Positions 16,501 through 19,336 of a stretch of DNA of 19,336 nucleotides are shown here, in pieces (within the stretch, counting starts at the first letter, position 1; every line of letters begins with the position of its first letter). Source of the DNA: Candidatus Kaiserbacteria bacterium. Its GTDB lineage: Bacteria > Patescibacteriota > Minisyncoccia > Phycocordibacterales > UBA918. The translations under genes and the position numbers were made by a program. The stretch covers positions 1 to 19,336 of the forward strand of contig SKGH01000092.1 of NCBI GenBank assembly GCA_007117575.1. The letters run 5' to 3'. The notes beneath the pieces are model-generated. The model was not told the DNA's origin. It searched no databases and saw only the letters and a list, made by a program, of their open reading frames with translations.

Positions 16501-16735
16501 CCAGTTCATATTTTTTGAAAGATAATTCAAACTTTTTTTCCGAATAATCAGTAATCGGAGAAAACTCTTGAAATATTTCTTTTAATCCCGTTTCTACAAA
16601 CCACTTAAACGAATCTCTCTGTGGTTCTATCAAGTCAGGCAACTCTATGAGAGGCTCTTTCGCTAAAGCAAAAGTCTTTTTTGGCATAGCGCCCACCGAC
16701 AGATAAGTGTTGGCTTCGTTTGAATTTTTAGACAT
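13505..16735 (-). CDS. rpoB: DNA-directed RNA polymerase subunit beta
   Basis: A 1076-residue beta subunit. Recognisable stretches are GTFIINGVERVIVPQL near the N-terminus, the rifampicin-pocket region LSQFMQQQNTLTELEHLRT (394-412), SALGPGGLTRERAGFEVRD, the active-site lysines K841 and K849 in GDKLAGRHGNKG, and the C-terminal GEMEVWALLGYGAAYTLREML. Within the pocket region the positions matching E. coli D516 and R529 are Q399 and T412. The ATG at 16735 is preferred; an in-frame TTG at 16795 would add an unlikely Tyr/Phe-rich leader, and a second ATG at 16687 is also possible. rplJ/rplL are not upstream; instead a gene-free kilobase with mobile elements precedes the gene. Confidence 0.97.
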   Translation of the reverse strand: MSKNSNEANTYLSVGAMPKKTFALAKEPLIELPDLIEPQRDSFKWFVETGLKEIFQEFSPITDYSEKKFELSFKKYELGAPKCTPEFAKANKLTYDAPIRATIVLNNKSFDSAKEQEVFMADVPVMTEHGTFIINGVERVIVPQLARSYGIFFTSQEIKGRPFFGAKIIPARGAWIEIETDIDQGIYIKIDRKKKLAITSFLRVMGLSGKKELESFFGEIKRGKEYLNATLAKDPAKSTDESYIEVYKRLRDGDLATVDNAKEFINSLFSEERYDLSEIGRHHFNERFGMPTDSVATEKRTISLEDLSLIISNIIKLNHTSGAQADDIDHLGFRRVRYFGEMIQQRVRVGMTRMKRNIQDRMSTIESETSLPVQIVNPRPLQASIKEFFTAMQLSQFMQQQNTLTELEHLRTVSALGPGGLTRERAGFEVRDVHPSHYGRLCPIHTPEGPNIGLILRLSMYARVNRFGIIETPYVRVKNGKVTDEIVYLNAHEEEGYTIAHAAVEVDDKGKIVPDFVGSRRNSEPRFVPSKEIDLMDIATNQAFSVAASMIPFLNHDDANRTLMGSNMQKQATPCLIPEAPIVATGVEEMVSKDTGRVITAVAHGEVVEADANHVVVKHEDGKKHEYRLTTFQRTNDFSAFYHRLAVSVGQKLKRGDVIADTSSTDTGQMALGQNVMVAFMSWSGANYEDAIIISERLVKKSKFSTIHLEELEVSVRDTKLGPEVTTPDIPNVSELKLRNLDECGVIRIGAEVRPGDILVGKVTPKGEAQLTPEERLLRSIFGEKAKDVKDTSLRLEAGKRGRVIGVKIFSRENGDQLESGVIKRIHITVAQVRNVSVGDKLAGRHGNKGVISRILPEEDMPYTEDGRPIDMILTPLGVPSRMNLGQILELHLGMAANTLGYQAIVPPFASATESEIKEELVAAGLSPDGKMSLRDGRTGETFDQRIAVGYMYILKLHHMVEDKIHMRSIGPYSLITQQPLGGKAQVGGQRFGEMEVWALLGYGAAYTLREMLTIKSDDIVGRSAAFDAIVRGERISHPHIPAAFNVLVNQLRGLALNVQLIRKEDQLSHKRVEDV

Positions 16736-16828
16736 AGAAAAATGAAGCGATAATCTATTAAAATAATAATAATATCTTCGCCAGAAACCATACAACCAAG
16801 GTCTCTGACTGAATTTGGTTCTGCTTTA

Positions 16829-16840
16829 GTCAGCGCTGAC
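16829..16840. promoter_or_regulatory. 12 bp perfect palindrome upstream of rpoB
   Basis: GTCAGCGCTGAC reads the same on both strands and lies about 95 bp upstream of the rpoB ATG. Part of it (agtcag 16828-16833) can also pair with ctgact at 16805-16810. It could be a dimeric repressor site or a small RNA hairpin, or chance. I do not recognise it as a known operator. No convincing promoter for rpoB was found; a weak TTGTAT/TATTAT pair lies near 16764-16793. Confidence 0.25.
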
Positions 16841-16974
16841 ACACAAAAAAACACACTTTACTATCGTAGTTGTGTCATTTTAAATACAGTGATAATTTAT
16901 GTATGGTGACTATTAGACCCATTAAGCTTGCTAACTACCGTTGTTTAAATTCTTCTTCTTTGCAACTTTACATC

Positions 16975-17305
16975 TTAGAAACTGTTTGAAGTCTCACCAC
17001 AAAGCGTACTTCGTTATGGTCGCTCTGCTTTCTAAGAGTATATCGTACTAACAACATATATCGTACTAACAACATATATTGAAACCGGTTCAAGATTGTT
17101 TCGGGCTTCGTGACTAAGAACCTGTCTACGACCTCACAACAAAATGATCAACACAATCCTTGTTTCGGGTCGTCATGACCAAAAATTCAGCTACAAACCC
17201 ATGCTTCGTCCTCACCGTATCCCGATACGCTTCGGACTCCAGCACAGGTTTTCGCTCATATTTTTAGCCACTCCGGACTTCGATGAGACTTCAAACGGTT
17301 TCTTA
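16975..17305 (+). mobile_element. MITE-like element, copy 2 (325 bp)
   Basis: Terminal inverted repeats of 19 bp at 16978-16996 and 17284-17302 (one mismatch), flanked by TTA duplications at 16975-16977 and 17303-17305. The interior starts with ccacaaagcgtacttcg, shared with copies 1 and 3. It encodes no recognisable transposase. A short open frame crossing it (17144-17449) has no family resemblance and runs out of the element, so it is not called. It lies between trmD and rpoB, about 240 bp upstream of the rpoB start. Confidence 0.85.
17040..17075 (+). repeat. Tandem duplication of an 18 bp unit inside MITE copy 2
   Basis: The unit atatcgtactaacaacat occurs twice head to tail (17040-17057 and 17058-17075). 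The equivalent place in copy 3 (around 19204-19222) has a single unit, so the second unit is specific to this copy. Confidence 0.8.
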
Positions 17306-17601
17306 AAGATTAAAGAAGAACTCGGCAGTTTCAACACCACCTCCCTATTTTGTATCAACCATTCACAACTCAATCAAGCATGCTCCCTAAGTGGCGATAT
17401 TATACACATCTCACTAAAAAAAACAAGTATTTGTCTGTGGATAAGGTAAGTGATCAAGACTTTACCGGCATTGCCTTAGAACGCCAGCCTAGCCCTTAAG
17501 CAAGACATATCACTTCTAACGCTCTGTGCTCTTCTGAGGGAAATTTACTACTTACATACCTGATCCTGTAAAAACTGGGGTTTATTTGAAAATTTTTACA
17601 T
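17306..17601. other. Gene-free spacer between MITE copy 2 and the next inverted-repeat element
   Basis: About 300 bp with no convincing open reading frame, tRNA or terminator on either strand. The only notable word is aaactgggg at 17572-17580, which echoes the arms of the hairpin at 17679-17789. Otherwise I see nothing in it. Confidence 0.6.
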
Positions 17602-17827
17602 TCAGGACCTACGCGTTTGGCAAATTTCTTTGTTGACTTCGTCACTCAAACCGTTCATCGTACCACCAAGTACGCCTCACCCAGCCCCAGTTTCCGTGAT
17701 CATTTATATTCTTTCGTGACTAACTAAAACATTTTTTGGTTTATTACGTTAGCAATAAATGGTTACTGAAACTGGGGCTGGGGCTGGGTCAGCGCCTCGA
17801 ACTTCATCAGAAACGCGTAAGTCATGA
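17602..17827. repeat. Nested inverted-repeat element downstream of trmD
   Basis: The outer ends are 17 bp imperfect inverted repeats (17602-17618 and 17811-17827, two mismatches, sharing tacgcgttt). Inside lies a long hairpin: 17679-17707 pairs with 17755-17789 over 29 bp with three mismatches, the right arm holding an extra 6-base ggggct-type unit (acccagccccagtttc against a doubled ggggct run). The loop is 47 nt. The right end stops 2 bp from the trmD stop codon. It has no coding capacity and no shared ends with the MITE family. It may be a separate non-autonomous element, and its RNA form could act as a 3' structure for trmD. Confidence 0.65.
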
Positions 17828-17829
17828 CA

Positions 17830-18522
17830 TTATTGAAAATTGTTTTTTACCACAGTTTTATTCCACTCCTTAATGGCAAGATGGTTACCTTCGGTCAATA
17901 CTTGAGGTACTTCATGGATGACTCCTTTAAATTTCAACTTCGCCGGTCTGGTATAGACCACAGGTCTTGCCGGCCTCGTGTCCTCTAATGAACTAGAGGA
18001 ACCTAAAACTCCTTTCAATTGTCGCGCTGTTGCGTCTGTAATAATCATGGCCGGCAATTCGCCACCGGTAAGTATGTATGGCCCCACGGACACCTCCTCT
18101 GCTTCCAAGGCAACTTTCACTCTATGATCCACCCCCTCATAGCGACCACATATCAGAACCAGATGATCGTACTTCCTTGCCCACCGCTTAGCACATTCTT
18201 GTGTAAATTGTTTACCCTGTGGCGACATGATAAGAGTTTTTATTTTGACCTTGTTTCGCTTGCGACCAACGGCTTTTTGCCAAGCTCTCAGTATTGGTAA
18301 CGCTTTCATCACCATACCGGGACCACCTCCGTAAGGACGATCGTCAACTTGGCAATGTGGGTCTTCAGTAAAATCTCTGGGGTTGTAGTAATTTACCGCT
18401 ATTTTCTTACCTCTTACTTTAGAACCTTTACCTTTTTTATCTTTTTGAGCCCGCCCCAGTATGGACGAGTCGGTATAAAGCCTACAAACCTGAGGAAACA
18501 ATGTGATTACATGGAAATCCAT
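17830..18522 (-). CDS. trmD: tRNA (guanine-N1)-methyltransferase TrmD
   Basis: A 230-residue SPOUT methyltransferase that makes m1G37 in tRNAs, protecting the reading frame during translation. Signatures are MDFHVITLFP at the start, DRPYGGGPGMVM (61-72), SPQGKQF (100-106), CGRYEGVDHRV (125-135) and VGPYILTGGELPAM (146-159), the last forming the knotted SAM-binding site. The catalytic-Asp region reads LEDTRPARPVVYTRP (179-193): D181 is the likely counterpart of the catalytic Asp of the usual DSF motif, but the segment is about three residues shorter than in E. coli. The usual Asp in the IGDYVL-type loop is P148. It follows the KH-protein gene by 94 bp on the same strand and is probably co-transcribed. 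No rimM or rplS is adjacent. Confidence 0.95.
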   Translation of the reverse strand: MDFHVITLFPQVCRLYTDSSILGRAQKDKKGKGSKVRGKKIAVNYYNPRDFTEDPHCQVDDRPYGGGPGMVMKALPILRAWQKAVGRKRNKVKIKTLIMSPQGKQFTQECAKRWARKYDHLVLICGRYEGVDHRVKVALEAEEVSVGPYILTGGELPAMIITDATARQLKGVLGSSSSLEDTRPARPVVYTRPAKLKFKGVIHEVPQVLTEGNHLAIKEWNKTVVKNNFQ

Positions 18523-18616
18523 ATCATAACAACCCTAAACGGTCACGAAAAACCATAACTTAAAGCCAACACGAACTCGTGAGTCAACTCCGGACCATTA
18601 CTCGGCCCAAATGTAG

Positions 18617-19015
18617 TTAAATCTTTAGATCGCCTATAGCGTTATCAAGTGAGTCACTTGAACCGTTGCCACTATTATCTAGGTCTGCCGGTGTGCCGGA
18701 GTTGTCGTTACCCATAGACCTATCTCCGGATGAGTTCTGATTATGTAACCTGCCACCCTCCGGCTCATTGATCTTAAGGTTGACTCGGGCATCATGTTTC
18801 ATACCAACCACCCTCAACAAGGTACGTACAGCCTTGGCGGTATTACCCGAACGACCAATTATCTTACCCATATCTTCCGCATGTACGTCTAAGGTAAGTA
18901 ATACACCCATCTCATCTACAGTACGACTTACCCGCACTGCCTCCGGCTTATCTACTAAAGCCTTTACCACTGTCTCTAGAAATTGCTGATCTTCATGCAT
19001 ACTCGTATAATTCAT
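18617..19015 (-). CDS. khpA: KhpA-like KH-domain RNA-binding protein
   Basis: A 132-residue protein. Residues ~6-82 form a single KH domain of the KhpA (YlqC) type: FLETVVKALVDKPEAVRV, then the nucleic-acid-binding loop GKIIGRSGNTAKAVRTLL with GRSG at 54-57. Residues ~83-132 are a polar Ser/Asn/Gly/Asp-rich tail with no fold evident, which makes it longer than typical ~80-residue KhpA proteins. Family members bind RNA broadly and act with KhpB in several Gram-positives. It lies directly upstream of trmD, the normal context, though rimM is absent between them and rpsP is not seen within the remaining 320 bp. The ATG at 19015 is used; a second in-frame ATG at codon 6 is also possible. Confidence 0.9.
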   Translation of the reverse strand: MNYTSMHEDQQFLETVVKALVDKPEAVRVSRTVDEMGVLLTLDVHAEDMGKIIGRSGNTAKAVRTLLRVVGMKHDARVNLKINEPEGGRLHNQNSSGDRSMGNDNSGTPADLDNSGNGSSDSLDNAIGDLKI

Positions 19016-19139
19016 TCATTCCATTAATGGCTAGCGAACCCAAACTAATAATAAACCATACATTTCGCCAACTTACAGTTATAATACGTAAATACTCCCG
19101 TTACGTCAAACCCGAACTATGGAAAAGTACTTGATTTAC

Positions 19140-19336
19140 TAAGAAACTGTTTGAAGTCTCACCACAAAGCTTACTTCGTTATGGTCGCTCTGCTTTCTAA
19201 GAGTATATCGTACTAACACATATATTGAAACCGGTTCAAGATTGTTTCGGGTCTCCGTGACTAAAAATATGGCTACAAAACTTCGGTTCGTCTTCTGTGA
19301 ACGACAGTTCACATCAGACTCCACCTCGTTTTTCGC
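19140..19336 (+). mobile_element. MITE-like element, copy 3 (cut by the window end)
   Basis: A TAA at 19140-19142 is followed by the same 19 bp terminal repeat (19143-19161) and an interior closely matching copy 2 for its first ~110 bp. It then lacks a ~64 bp segment present in copy 2 and resumes similarity until the sequence ends. The right inverted repeat lies beyond the window. It sits in the gene-free stretch 19016-19336 upstream of the KH-protein gene, where no other feature is apparent. Confidence 0.8.

Noticed and set aside
16736..16795. A 20-residue N-terminal extension of RpoB from a TTG codon
   Set aside because: The extension is Tyr/Phe-rich and unlike beta subunits. The ATG at 16735 gives a normal N-terminus.
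17040..17075. Possible CRISPR-like tandem repeats
   Set aside because: There are only two adjacent 18 bp units without spacers, and no cas genes. It is a simple tandem duplication inside a mobile element.
17144..17449. A 101-codon open frame on the plus strand between rpoB and trmD
   Set aside because: It lies mostly within MITE copy 2, crosses its right end, has no recognisable domain and is not preserved in copy 3. It is best explained as chance.

Overview
The window looks like a chromosomal segment from a Candidate Phyla Radiation (Patescibacteria) bacterium, probably Parcubacteria-like. This is an inference from gene content and protein style: a DnaG primase whose zinc ligands are mostly lost, start codons without recognisable Shine-Dalgarno sites, a vegetative sigma factor with a Lys/Thr-rich N-terminal tail, and a UvrD-type helicase fused to a RecB-like nuclease. 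No rRNA or marker set is present to fix the taxon. TGA is used as a stop (the membrane protein ending at 5592), so there is no sign of stop-codon recoding.

Layout. Positions 1-419 are non-coding: two copies of an ~80 bp dispersed repeat and a 94 bp element with perfect 16 bp inverted ends. Positions 420-4833 hold a minus-strand pair 4 bp apart: a CPA2-type cation:proton antiporter, then the helicase-nuclease. A CBS-domain protein (5062-5517, plus strand) is divergent from the antiporter and convergent with a lycopene-cyclase-like membrane protein (5592-6392, minus). From 6612 to 16735 there is a minus-strand information-processing block in the transcription order rpoB, rpoC, dnaG, rpoD. A gene-free kilobase (16736-17829) separates it from trmD and a khpA-like KH protein (17830-19015, minus).

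How the parts relate. RpoB, RpoC and the sigma factor form the RNA polymerase holoenzyme, and DnaG primes replication. TrmD and the KH protein belong to the usual tRNA-modification/ribosome neighbourhood, but rpsP and rimM are not beside them here. The sigma factor keeps the standard -10 and -35 reading residues. Matching promoters are visible upstream of the antiporter, the membrane protein, rpoD and, less clearly, the CBS gene. Three of these put transcription starts at or within a few bases of the start codon, which points to leaderless or near-leaderless mRNAs.

The most interesting non-gene signal is a family of non-coding elements with 19 bp terminal inverted repeats (gaaactgtttgaagtctca) and 3 bp TWA target duplications. 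There are three copies: 101 bp downstream of rpoD, 325 bp upstream of rpoB, and one running off the right end upstream of khpA. They look like MITEs mobilised by an absent transposase. Two other inverted-repeat structures (279-372 and 17602-17827) are unrelated to that family. I see no CRISPR array, tRNA, rRNA, prophage or defence system. The genes are mostly housekeeping, so the novelty lies in the mobile repeats and in unusual residues of otherwise standard proteins.
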